Source: Alcaligenes faecalis (GTDB taxonomy: Bacteria > Pseudomonadota > Gammaproteobacteria > Burkholderiales > Burkholderiaceae_B). Taken from it: a stretch of DNA of 64,000 nt. The notes under the pieces were generated by a model. The model was not told the origin of the DNA. It saw only the letters and a program-made list of their open reading frames with translations, and did not search any database. The translations under genes and the position numbers were made by a program. This document shows positions 50,552 through 59,171 of the stretch, piece by piece. Position 1 is the first letter of the stretch. Every line of letters begins with the position of its first letter. The stretch is from positions 2,536,294-2,600,293 of the forward strand of contig NZ_CP168006.1 in assembly GCF_041521385.1 (NCBI RefSeq). Reading direction: 5' to 3'.

Positions 50552-50761
50552 CTTTTTGTAGCGAGTTTGTGACAAAATATTGTCGAATTCCTGTTAAGGT
50601 CGAACAGAAACAGTTTTCGGAAAATCGAGTTTTCATTTCGTTTGATTCATCATGTTAAAGCTCCTTACTGCGCGCGGGCTTATCAATTTAGTGAGCAAAC
50701 CATATTTTGGTACAAGATTGGCTTTCGATAGTCTGTTCAGAAAGGCCCTAGGAGCGGAAGA

Positions 50762-52564
50762 ATGATGCTCGAGACATTTCATCAGATTCTCGCAGAAAAA
50801 CAAGTTACGTCCGTGTTCCAGCCTATTGTCGATCTGCAGTCTGGCTTGATTCTGGGCTATGAGGGCTTGATCCGAGGGCCGAAGGACAGCAGTTTTTATT
50901 CGCCTTTGGCCTTGTTTGACGCTGCCCGGCAGTGCGGACGTTTATGGGATCTGGAAGCACTGTGCTGTCATACCTTGGTCAGTAGCTTTAATCAGCAGGG
51001 TTTGGCTGGCAAATTGTTTTTGAACTCCAGCCCGGATGTCGTGATGGGGCTGTTGCCTTCGGCCCGCATTGAACCGCGTACGGGCATGCCACAACTCGAT
51101 GGTATCGATTGGAGCCGGGTGGTGGTCGAGCTGACCGAGTCCGAGCGCACCGACAGCTACGACTATTTGAATCAGGCGCTTGATTTATACCGAAAAGAAG
51201 GCTTGCAGTTTGCGATTGACGATTTGGGCGAAGGTTACGCCTCGCTGCGCTTGTGGTCCGAGTTGCGACCTGAATACGTCAAGATCGATAAATATTTTGT
51301 GCGCGATATTGATACTGATGTGCTCAAGCAGCAATTGGTGCGTTCCATTTGCGATATTGCCAGCCACGCGCACTCTATTGTAATTGCAGAGGGAATTGAA
51401 ACCGGGGCAGAATTGCGCACCTTGCGGTATTTGGGTGTGGCTTGTGGTCAGGGCTATTTGCTGTGTCGGCCTCAACCTAATCCTCCCCCTCAGTTGGAGC
51501 CAGCCCAGGCTGCTTTGTTTGGTCCTTCCACTGTGCGGACACAGCGCCAAGCGCAGGGGCGGGACTCCATGAGTGTACGGCGTTTGCTGCGTGCGGCGCC
51601 GGCTGTCCCGGATCACACCCCGACCAATCGCGTGTATGAGCTCTTTCAAAGCCGTCCTGATGTGAGCGCGGTGGCTTTGTTGCGGGGCGACAGGCCGACG
51701 GGGATCTTGCGTCGTAGTCAGCTTTACGATCAGTTGGCACGTCCTTATCACCGCGAGCTGTATGGCAACAAGCCATGTTCCTTGTTTATTGAAACGCCGC
51801 CATTGATTGTGGACTGTGATACCAGTTTGCTGGAGCTGGGCACCTTGATGACGCAGGGTGAGGGCGAGGCATTGAGCGATGGGTTCATCATTACGGGGGC
51901 GGATGAGTATTTGGGCTTGGGCTCCAGTGTGGAACTGATGCGTGAAATTACGCAGATTCAGATCATGACGGCCCGCTATGCCAACCCACTGACGCAATTG
52001 CCGGGCAATGTGCCTATTGATGAGCATATTGAGGGCCTGCTGCGTAATCGTCAGAGCTTTGCCGTATGTTACGCAGACCTGGACCATTTCAAACCCTATA
52101 ACGACTTGTACGGTTATCGCAAAGGAGATGAGTTACTGCGTTCTATGGCAGAGCTCTTTACTCGATATGCCGTTGCTCGCATGGATTTTGTCGGCCATGT
52201 GGGGGGAGATGACTTTATTCTGGTGTTTACCAGCCCGGACTGGGCTGTGCGCTGCCAAGGTATTTTGGACGAGCTGGAGAAAGAACTGGAGTCCTTGTAT
52301 CGAATGGAGCACCGGCAAGCAGGCGGTTACTTGGCTGAAAACCGCCAGGGCGTGCTGGTGTTTCACCCGCTTGTGAGCCTGTCTTTAGGTGTTGTGACGG
52401 TTGATGAGCCCGATTTGTATTCGGGCTCTTTAATTGCAGAGCTGGCGACCTCCGCCAAGGCGCAGGCCAAACGCGTGCAGGGCAACGCCTTGTTTGTGGA
52501 GCGTCGGCGACCAGACAATACATTGCAGCAGGGCTGTTACAGTCGCGCTACGATGTTGCAGTAG
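50762..52564 (+). CDS. EAL-CBS-GGDDF cyclic-di-GMP protein
   Basis: 600 residues in the order EAL phosphodiesterase (~5-240), paired CBS-like region (~280-395) and GGDEF-like domain (~405-590). EAL residues are present: EGL at 34-36, Asn88, Glu123, Asp153/Asp154, Lys174, Glu210/Glu213 and Gln230, so c-di-GMP hydrolysis is plausible. The GGDEF signature reads GGDDF (481-485) and no RxxD inhibition site precedes it, so synthesis is doubtful and GTP sensing is possible. No signal peptide or membrane helix, so it is cytosolic; CBS domains usually bind adenine nucleotides. It sits between gph and rpe on the opposite strand. Confidence 0.88.
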   Translation: MMLETFHQILAEKQVTSVFQPIVDLQSGLILGYEGLIRGPKDSSFYSPLALFDAARQCGRLWDLEALCCHTLVSSFNQQGLAGKLFLNSSPDVVMGLLPSARIEPRTGMPQLDGIDWSRVVVELTESERTDSYDYLNQALDLYRKEGLQFAIDDLGEGYASLRLWSELRPEYVKIDKYFVRDIDTDVLKQQLVRSICDIASHAHSIVIAEGIETGAELRTLRYLGVACGQGYLLCRPQPNPPPQLEPAQAALFGPSTVRTQRQAQGRDSMSVRRLLRAAPAVPDHTPTNRVYELFQSRPDVSAVALLRGDRPTGILRRSQLYDQLARPYHRELYGNKPCSLFIETPPLIVDCDTSLLELGTLMTQGEGEALSDGFIITGADEYLGLGSSVELMREITQIQIMTARYANPLTQLPGNVPIDEHIEGLLRNRQSFAVCYADLDHFKPYNDLYGYRKGDELLRSMAELFTRYAVARMDFVGHVGGDDFILVFTSPDWAVRCQGILDELEKELESLYRMEHRQAGGYLAENRQGVLVFHPLVSLSLGVVTVDEPDLYSGSLIAELATSAKAQAKRVQGNALFVERRRPDNTLQQGCYSRATMLQ

Positions 52565-52619
52565 ATGAGGCAGCAAGGGTTTGCCGCGGCCCTGCCTGTT
52601 GGCGGGCCGGATACCGTAC

Positions 52620-53315
52620 TTAAGCTTGTTCTGCCAAAGCGATTTGAGCACGCATGTCGCGAATGACCTGAGCATAGTCAGGCTGGCCAAAAATAGCCGA
52701 ACCGGCCACAAAGGTATCGGCACCGGCAGCACGAATGGCGCCGATATTGTCCACTTTCACGCCACCATCAATTTGCAGCAGAATGGGCTGGCCGCCTTCT
52801 GCGGTCCAGGCATCAATGCGGGCGCGGGCCTGACGCAGCTTGTCCATGGCACTGGGAATGAAGGCCTGGCCACCAAAGCCGGGGTTCACGGACATCAGCA
52901 AGACCAGGTCCAGCTTGTCCATCAAGTGATCCATCCAGTTCAGCGGGGTGGCCGGGTTGAATACCAGGCCGGCCTTACAGCCGTGGTCACGGATCAGCGA
53001 TAGGGTGCGATCCACGTGGCGCGAGGCTTCGGGGTGAAAACTGATGTAATCGGCACCGGCTTTGGCAAATTCGGGGATCAGTGCGTCTACGGGTTCCACC
53101 ATCAGGTGTACGTCGATGGGGGCGGTGGTGTGGGGGCGCAGCGCGGCACAGACCATGGGACCGAAAGTCAGGTTCGGTACAAAGTGGTTGTCCATGATGT
53201 CGCAATGAACCCAGTCGGCGCCGGCGGCAATGACATTGCGGACTTCTTCTCCCAGGCGGGCGAAGTCAGCCGATAAAATACTGGGAGCGATACGTGTGGT
53301 GCTGGCTTGGGACAT
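52620..53315 (-). CDS. rpe: Ribulose-phosphate 3-epimerase
   Basis: Interconverts ribulose-5-phosphate and xylulose-5-phosphate in the pentose-phosphate and Calvin cycles. The 231 residues have [17 protein letters not shown] near 10-26 (catalytic Asp, metal site), [17 protein letters not shown] near 38-54, [13 protein letters not shown] near 147-159 and DGGVK near 182-186. It is divergent from apaG across a 117-bp region and converges with the c-di-GMP gene. Confidence 0.97.
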   Translation of the reverse strand: MSQASTTRIAPSILSADFARLGEEVRNVIAAGADWVHCDIMDNHFVPNLTFGPMVCAALRPHTTAPIDVHLMVEPVDALIPEFAKAGADYISFHPEASRHVDRTLSLIRDHGCKAGLVFNPATPLNWMDHLMDKLDLVLLMSVNPGFGGQAFIPSAMDKLRQARARIDAWTAEGGQPILLQIDGGVKVDNIGAIRAAGADTFVAGSAIFGQPDYAQVIRDMRAQIALAEQA

Positions 53316-53432
53316 AATAGGTGCCGTAAAGATTAGACATCACGAAAATCGTGGCCGTATGTCATCATTATAGTTTCAAGCGGGGGGCTGTGCAGCGCCC
53401 CGTATTTGTACAGCCGTAACCTGGAATCCATC

Positions 53433-53807
53433 ATGAAGCCTGACGATATTGAGGTGCAAATCACGCCCCAGTACCTGCCTGAGCAATCCGAACCCGAGAG
53501 CAATCAATACGTTTTTGCCTATACCGTACGGATTACCAACAATGGACAGCAGACGGCCCAGATTATCAGTCGTCACTGGATCATTACAGACGACAATCAG
53601 CAGGTTCAGGAAGTGCGTGGCCTGGGCGTTGTGGGCCAACAGCCGGTGCTGGCTCCAGGCGAGACCTTTGAGTACACCAGTGGCTGTCCCCTGAATACAC
53701 CGTTTGGCACCATGCGTGGCAGCTATCAATGTGTGGGTGAAAATGGTGTGCCTTTTGAGGTTCTCATTCAGGAGTTCATCCTTTCCTCCCCCCGTACCTT
53801 GCACTAA
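53433..53807 (+). CDS. apaG: ApaG protein
   Basis: A 124-residue single immunoglobulin-like (FN3-type) domain protein. ApaG homologues bind nucleotides or metal weakly and their function is not settled. Conserved blocks are YVFAYTVRITNNG near 28-40, RHWIITDDNQQVQEVRG near 47-63, LAPGETFEYTSGCPL near 74-88 and GTMRGSYQCV near 92-101. The start MKPDDIEVQI is chosen by family length. It is co-directional with mltA (15 bp gap), a common Alcaligenaceae order. Confidence 0.93.
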   Translation: MKPDDIEVQITPQYLPEQSEPESNQYVFAYTVRITNNGQQTAQIISRHWIITDDNQQVQEVRGLGVVGQQPVLAPGETFEYTSGCPLNTPFGTMRGSYQCVGENGVPFEVLIQEFILSSPRTLH

Positions 53808-53822
53808 GGGCCAAACCCAGCC

Positions 53823-55118
53823 ATGAAGTTAATTTATTGCGTGCCAGCCGTACTGCTGGCATTAAGCGCCTGTTCAAGCACGCCTGTGGATCAGGGCTCT
53901 TCGTCAACGGCTCCGGGCACCGCAGACAGTGGTTCTGATATCGCCTTGCAGCCTTTGCAGGTGCCGTCCTTGTCGGCTCTGCCGGACACCCCGGCGCGAA
54001 CACTGGCGGGGCGCTACCAGGCGGTGAACTGGTCCACCTTGCCGGGTTGGCAGGCAGATTCGTTGGATCACGTCTGGAAAGGCTTTATCAATAATTGCAA
54101 AGGCTTGATGCGCCCGGTCAGCGGCTCGCTGGCCATGCCTGCGCGTGCCAATCCCCGTGCCTGGCAACCCGTGTGTCAGGCAGCGGCGTCGGCAGGTCTG
54201 AATGCCGACACCACAGACACAGCCGCTGTGCGTGATTTCCTGCAGCAGCAACTACAGCCCTGGCGTTTGCTGACTGGCGATGGCAAGGTGGCTCAGAATA
54301 CGGTCACGGGTTATTACGAGCCGTTGCTCAAGGCCTCGCGTACACGTAGCTCCAGCTATCAATGGCCGCTTTTCGCTGCACCGGATGATTTGTTGACGAT
54401 TGATCTGGGTAGCTTGTATCCCGAGCTGGCTGGCAAGCGTATTCGCGGCAAGCAAGTGGGTAAACGCATTGTGCCTTACGACACACGCGAGCAGATTGTC
54501 TCCAGGCAGGATCGGCAGCCGCCCGTGATCGTGTATGCAGAAGATCCGGTAGAGGGCTTTTTCTTGCAGATCCAAGGCTCGGGTCGTGCGGTCTTGCCCG
54601 ATGGCAGCGCCGTGCGACTGGCTTATGCCGATCATAACGGTCGTCCCTATGCGTCGGTGGGCCAATGGTTGGCCAAGCAAGGTGAGATGCCTTTGGCGCA
54701 AACCTCCATGCAAAACATCAAAGCCTGGGCCAAGCGCAACCCGCATCGCGTTCAGGAAATGATGAATGTCAATACGGCCATGGTGTTCTTCCGTGAAGAG
54801 GCTATTGTGGACCCGGAACTGGGGCCTAAAGGCGCCTATGGCATTCCCTTGATTGGTCTACGCTCCGTTGCCGTTGACCCTACTTATGTGCCGTTGGGCA
54901 CACCGGTGTACCTGGCCACTTCGCAGCCTGCCACTAAGCAGCCTTTGCAGCGGCTGGTCTTTGCCCAGGACACGGGGGCGGCCATCAAGGGACCGGCACG
55001 TACCGACTTGTACTGGGGAACGGGAGATCAGGCTGGTGCGCAGGCCGGGCGCATGAAGCAGCAAGGTCAAATGTGGCTGTTGTGGCCACGTCAGGCAGGA
55101 GCACCGAGCGCACGATGA
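53823..55118 (+). CDS. mltA: Membrane-bound lytic murein transglycosylase A
   Basis: Cuts glycan strands of peptidoglycan, leaving a 1,6-anhydro end. The 431 residues begin with a lipoprotein signal (lipobox LSAC, lipidated Cys17), so it is probably attached to the outer membrane. The MltA domain includes YYEPLLKASRTRS near 162-174 and YDTREQI near 219-225. The C-terminal 3D domain includes FAQDTGAAIKGPARTDLYWG near 379-398 with the catalytic Asp. The stop overlaps the next gene's ATG. Confidence 0.95.
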   Translation: MKLIYCVPAVLLALSACSSTPVDQGSSSTAPGTADSGSDIALQPLQVPSLSALPDTPARTLAGRYQAVNWSTLPGWQADSLDHVWKGFINNCKGLMRPVSGSLAMPARANPRAWQPVCQAAASAGLNADTTDTAAVRDFLQQQLQPWRLLTGDGKVAQNTVTGYYEPLLKASRTRSSSYQWPLFAAPDDLLTIDLGSLYPELAGKRIRGKQVGKRIVPYDTREQIVSRQDRQPPVIVYAEDPVEGFFLQIQGSGRAVLPDGSAVRLAYADHNGRPYASVGQWLAKQGEMPLAQTSMQNIKAWAKRNPHRVQEMMNVNTAMVFFREEAIVDPELGPKGAYGIPLIGLRSVAVDPTYVPLGTPVYLATSQPATKQPLQRLVFAQDTGAAIKGPARTDLYWGTGDQAGAQAGRMKQQGQMWLLWPRQAGAPSAR

Positions 55119-56308
55119 GCAAAGAACGGATTGTGGTGTGTGGCGGGGCCTTGGCCGGGATGGCCAGTGCCCTGGGTTTACGCAAGGCGGGGTTTGATGT
55201 CAGCATCTTGTCGCCCGCTTACAAGCCTATGGCGCTGGCGGCGGGACAATATCACCCCCGTGTCTATGCCGTCTCAGTTGCCAGCCAGAACTTTCTGGCG
55301 CAGTTGGGTGCCTGGAACTTGATGTCGACCCAGCGTATTTCGCCGGTGCAAGCCATGGAAGTCCATGGTGATGGCGGTGCTTGCCTGAATTTGCATGCCT
55401 GGCAGGATGCGCAGGATTATTTGGCCTGGATCGTTGAATCCGGCCAGATGGAGCAGGCACTGTATCAGGCGCTGCAAGTGTTTGGTGTGCCCTGGATTGA
55501 AGACCGCTTTGAGCGTCTGGAAGGCCATACCATCGTTACCGCCGGGCAAAAGCGTATCAGTGCCGATTTGTTTGTGGGTGCCGATGGTGCTCGGTCTGGC
55601 CTGCGCTCTGCTGCCGGTATTGAGCATCAGGGGCGTGAGTATGGGGACGCTGGTTTGGTGGCTCACTTCAACGTAGAGCGATCGCACCAGCAAGTCGCCC
55701 TGCAGTGGTTTACCGGCGATTCGATTCTGGCCCTGTTGCCTATACCGGATGTGGATGGCAAAGCGCAAGTTTCCATGGTCTGGTCCGTGCCGCAAGCACA
55801 GGCAGACAAGGTACTGGCTATGCCTTCAGATGAGCAGGCGCAGTATCTGCAAAACAGTGTGTTCTCCCTATCCAATGGCCGTTTGGGGCAGCTCAGTTTG
55901 CGCAGTCCTGTATATGGTTTCCCTTTGACTTTTGAGCGTAGCGGCCTGGTGTCGCCCGGCGTGGCCTTGGTCGGTGATGCGGCGCATCGCGTGCATCCCT
56001 TGGCCGGTCAGGGCTTGAATCTGGGCCTGGGCGATATCGAGGCCCTGATCAAGGTTTTGTCCGAGCGCGGTCCGCATTATTCGGTTGGGGATATGCGTGT
56101 GCTCAATCGCTACAAGCGCGCTCGCGCTGAGCCGATTGCGGCCATGCGGGCTGCCACGGATGGCTTGTACCGTCTGTTTGCAGCGCCGGGAGCACCGGCC
56201 TCCATGTTGCGCAATGCCGGCATGCAAGTGGTAGACCGCCTGCCTTGGGTTAAACGTCGTCTGATTGCGCATGCGGCTGGAATCAAGCCAGGCGCACTTT
56301 TGTTCTAA
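55115..56308 (+). CDS. UbiH/UbiF/Coq6-family FAD-dependent hydroxylase
   Basis: Flavoprotein monooxygenase of the group that hydroxylates the ubiquinone ring in aerobic synthesis. The 397 residues have the FAD Rossmann start VVCGGALAGMASALGLRKAG near 6-25, the DG motif GADGARSGLRSAAG near 154-167, and the FAD-ribityl motif VGDAAHRVHPLAGQGLNLGL near 287-306. Which ring position it acts on cannot be told from sequence. It overlaps mltA by 4 bp (ATGA), and dsbC follows after 39 bp. Confidence 0.9.
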   Translation: MSKERIVVCGGALAGMASALGLRKAGFDVSILSPAYKPMALAAGQYHPRVYAVSVASQNFLAQLGAWNLMSTQRISPVQAMEVHGDGGACLNLHAWQDAQDYLAWIVESGQMEQALYQALQVFGVPWIEDRFERLEGHTIVTAGQKRISADLFVGADGARSGLRSAAGIEHQGREYGDAGLVAHFNVERSHQQVALQWFTGDSILALLPIPDVDGKAQVSMVWSVPQAQADKVLAMPSDEQAQYLQNSVFSLSNGRLGQLSLRSPVYGFPLTFERSGLVSPGVALVGDAAHRVHPLAGQGLNLGLGDIEALIKVLSERGPHYSVGDMRVLNRYKRARAEPIAAMRAATDGLYRLFAAPGAPASMLRNAGMQVVDRLPWVKRRLIAHAAGIKPGALLF

Positions 56309-56347
56309 GGCCGCTAGAGTCTTGTTGATTAGCAAAGGAAGTACATC

Positions 56348-57079
56348 ATGATGTTGCATCTTCGTTCTGTCTTGGCCCTGGCGCTTTGGTCGCTGTGCGG
56401 CCTGGTCCAGGCGGCCAGCCCCAGCAAAATAGACGCTCGGTTCGAGGCCACACGCCAGGCGTTTGAAGCCGTTTTCCCGGGTGTGACGGTGGATGGCATT
56501 CGCGCCACACCGTTTCCCAATCTGCTGGAAGTGGAGGTCGGCGGAACCTTGCTTTATACCGATCCACAGGCCAACTTCGTAATGCAGGGGTCTTTATTGG
56601 ATAGTAAAAACCGAATTGATTTGACCGAGCAGCGCATGCAGGAGCTCAGCCGTGTTTCACTGAATGACTTACCACTGGATAAGGCCATTAAGTTGGTGAA
56701 AGGCGATGGTAGTCGCCACATGGTGATTTTTGAAGATCCCAATTGTGGTTATTGCAAACGTCTGCATACAACGTTGCAGGAGATCGACAATGTTACGGTT
56801 TATAGCCTGATGTTCCCCATTCTGGGCCCCGATAGCCGCCGGAAAGCCGAGGATATCTGGTGCGCACAGAACCCAGCTAAAACCTTGAGTGAGTGGATGG
56901 GGGATGGGGTCCGGCCCGAGAAAGCCTCGTGTGAGCATCCCTTGGATCAGATACAGGCTGCTGGGCAGAAGCTGCGCATTCGAGCCACACCAGCGATTTA
57001 TTTTGCCGATGGCAGTCGTGTGGATGGTTGGTTACCCGCTGCCCAGTTGCAGTCGCGCTTGGACGCTGCTGCCCAGTAA
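56348..57079 (+). CDS. dsbC: Thiol:disulfide interchange protein DsbC
   Basis: Periplasmic disulfide isomerase. The 243 residues start with a signal peptide (about residues 1-21, ending LVQAAS), then an N-terminal dimerisation domain (~25-85) and a thioredoxin fold with the active site PNCGYCKRLH near 130-139 (CGYC). The cis-Pro loop IRATPAIYF lies near 212-220, and two further Cys (IWCAQNP, ASCEHP) probably form the structural disulfide. A perfect terminator follows. Confidence 0.94.
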   Translation: MMLHLRSVLALALWSLCGLVQAASPSKIDARFEATRQAFEAVFPGVTVDGIRATPFPNLLEVEVGGTLLYTDPQANFVMQGSLLDSKNRIDLTEQRMQELSRVSLNDLPLDKAIKLVKGDGSRHMVIFEDPNCGYCKRLHTTLQEIDNVTVYSLMFPILGPDSRRKAEDIWCAQNPAKTLSEWMGDGVRPEKASCEHPLDQIQAAGQKLRIRATPAIYFADGSRVDGWLPAAQLQSRLDAAAQ

Positions 57080-57106
57080 GTATTCTGGCTGGTCTTGAGC
57101 TAGAGC

Positions 57107-57130
57107 AACCCGCTTTCGAGCGGGTTTTTT
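57107..57130 (+). terminator. dsbC terminator
   Basis: AACCCGCT/AGCGGGTT stem with a TTCG tetraloop and T-run. Strong rho-independent terminator. Confidence 0.92.
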
Positions 57131-57391
57131 ATGCCCGTGTGTTATGAAAACTATAATTATTTGCTCTGTGGGTATTTTAAAAAAACAGTATTGGAAAATA
57201 ATCCTGATCACTTTCAGAGGGTAAGACGGGCATTGTTTTGAAGACAAAAAATTTCAAAAGCCACATTTGACCATTCTTTACTTTGTGCTCTGTACCCTAG
57301 AAGTGATAATTCCAACTATTGATAAAAAATAGTATTGTCGGCCTGCGCTTGGTTCATCGCTGCACTGACAATAATTAAATAGTAGGCGCTT
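57131..57391. other. AT-rich gap after dsbC
   Basis: 261 bp, clearly more AT-rich than flanking genes. It contains the promoter region of the next gene. No gene or RNA recognised. Confidence 0.5.
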
Positions 57392-59008
57392 ATGGAACAT
57401 GCACGCTGCGTGTTGATCGTTTTGGAAGAAGGCGAGGGCTTGCATTACTGGCAGGAGCAATTGCGGGTTTTCGGTACCAAGACAAGCGTTGTCAGATCCT
57501 TGGAGCAGGTAGCCGAGGCACGCCTGAGTCAGGCTGATTTGTTGCTGTTCCCCGTCGAGGCGGGCTACGTGCCGTTAATGGTGGCCAAATTGCGCAATGA
57601 CTTCGGCTCTTTGGGCGTTGTGGCCGTTCAGTCCGGTTTGTCTGCCAGTGCGCGAGTACAACTGTTGCTGACGGGGGCAGATGCCTGTCTGGCTTTGGAT
57701 GTGCAAGCTCCCGAGCTGATGGCCTGGTGTCATGCTGTGCGCCGCCGGAATGTTTATGCGGCTGTGGATGCCTCCCAGGCCGCGCACGAGACTCAGGATC
57801 ATAGCGGGCAGCAGGAATGGGTCTTGCGAGACAAGGGCTGGACGCTGGTGGCTCCCAATGGTGTCGGCCTGGAGCTGACGCATAGCGAGCGTCAATTAAT
57901 GGATGCATTTATACGGCATGCCGATGCCCGTTTCAGCCGTGAAGACCTGATGCGCGACAAGGGATTGGCTGCCAGCGACAGCCGTGCCGTGGATTCTTTG
58001 ATCAGCCGTTTGCGCCGCAAGGCCAGCCAGGCGGGTGTGGCCTTGCCGATCAAGTCGGTGCATGGCTGGGGCTATACCTTTACGGGTAAATTAACCGCCC
58101 AGCAAGAGCCGCAAGATACCGAAATTATGGAGTTTTACGCCCCGCGAATCGAGCAAGAAGCGGCCCAGCCTACGCAGATGGAGCTGCTGCGTGCCTTGGA
58201 AACGCTGGATGTGCTCGATCTCCAGGCCAGCGAAGCACTGTCTTTTTCTTATCAGTTGCGTGTGTCCACGAGTACGGGTCAGTACAGTGGTGTGGATGCT
58301 CAGGTGTTCTGGACAGCGCCTACCGGCCTGCGTTTGTCCTCGGATCTGGTGCTGCGTCATATGCCGGACTTGATTCGCCGCCAGGCTTTGTGTGAATGGA
58401 TGCTGCGCACCTTGATGGCCGATGTGCGTCGTTGGTGGCAGGAGTATTCGCTGCGTGCCAGCCATATTGGCCTGAAACTGCCTGTCGATATGCTGCTTCC
58501 CATCTATAAGCACATGCCTGCTATGTTGCGTCAGTTTGAATTGCAGCCTTGCTGCGTGGAGCTGGATTTGTTCAGCGACGAGGAGCTGGAAGAAACGCCG
58601 GAACTGTTCCAGGCCCTGCAGTTCCTGAAGGAGCAGGACTTTCAGGTCTGGCTGACGAGTACTGATATTGAAAACAACAGGCTCAACCGTTTGCGCGGCT
58701 GGCCGATCCGTGGCGTTAAGCTGGAGGCGGAGGTCATTCAGCGCGCATGCCGTGAGCCCACGTTCAAGGCTTTGCTGGAGACCGGATGCCATTTGCTGAG
58801 CGAGCAAGGTTTTGAGGTTGTCATTAAAGGTGTAGATAACCTGGAGCAGCGTGATCTGGCTTTGGGGCTGGAGTTGGGGCATTATCAGGGCCGTTTGACC
58901 TCGGAGCTAATGTCCGAAGACGGTTTCTTGCTGACGCTAGCCAGCAGTGAGCCTTCTTTTGCCCAAGGTCACGAAGCCTCCCGACGCTTGAGCGGGAGTG
59001 TTTTGTAA
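57392..59008 (+). CDS. Degenerate receiver / OmpR winged-helix / degenerate EAL fusion protein
   Basis: 538 residues with three recognisable parts. Residues 1-120 resemble a receiver domain, but the phospho-acceptor position reads DLLLFPVEAG (Pro instead of Asp). Residues ~145-245 form an OmpR-type winged helix (LTHSERQLMDAFIRHADARFSR, SRAVDSLISRLRRKAS, GWGYTF). Residues ~265-520 have the length and pattern of an EAL domain (alternating strands SFSYQLRVS, VELDLFSDEEL, VWLTSTDIE) but lack the EAL Glu, the DD pair and the Lys. It may bind DNA under control of c-di-GMP or a protein partner. I know no named family with this exact order. Confidence 0.75.
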   Translation: MEHARCVLIVLEEGEGLHYWQEQLRVFGTKTSVVRSLEQVAEARLSQADLLLFPVEAGYVPLMVAKLRNDFGSLGVVAVQSGLSASARVQLLLTGADACLALDVQAPELMAWCHAVRRRNVYAAVDASQAAHETQDHSGQQEWVLRDKGWTLVAPNGVGLELTHSERQLMDAFIRHADARFSREDLMRDKGLAASDSRAVDSLISRLRRKASQAGVALPIKSVHGWGYTFTGKLTAQQEPQDTEIMEFYAPRIEQEAAQPTQMELLRALETLDVLDLQASEALSFSYQLRVSTSTGQYSGVDAQVFWTAPTGLRLSSDLVLRHMPDLIRRQALCEWMLRTLMADVRRWWQEYSLRASHIGLKLPVDMLLPIYKHMPAMLRQFELQPCCVELDLFSDEELEETPELFQALQFLKEQDFQVWLTSTDIENNRLNRLRGWPIRGVKLEAEVIQRACREPTFKALLETGCHLLSEQGFEVVIKGVDNLEQRDLALGLELGHYQGRLTSELMSEDGFLLTLASSEPSFAQGHEASRRLSGSVL

Positions 59009-59171
59009 GCTGCCTTAGTATTAATTATCTCTATGTGTAACTTTGCTTAAGTATTTTAAGCCCGAGGCCGTTACCCAGCTTGTTCGATGGGGCCCCCTGG
59101 CAGGCCGACCGCTTTGACACGGTCGGCTTTTGCATACCTGGGACCTGTCTTTTCAGCGTTGCTCGGGGAAT

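Noticed and set aside
51185..52087. 300-codon minus-strand open frame
   Set aside because: Antisense shadow of the EAL-CBS-GGDDF gene, which has clear domains in its own frame.
52588..52610. GC-rich hairpin between the c-di-GMP gene and rpe as a terminator
   Set aside because: The stem is interrupted and no T-run follows on either strand.
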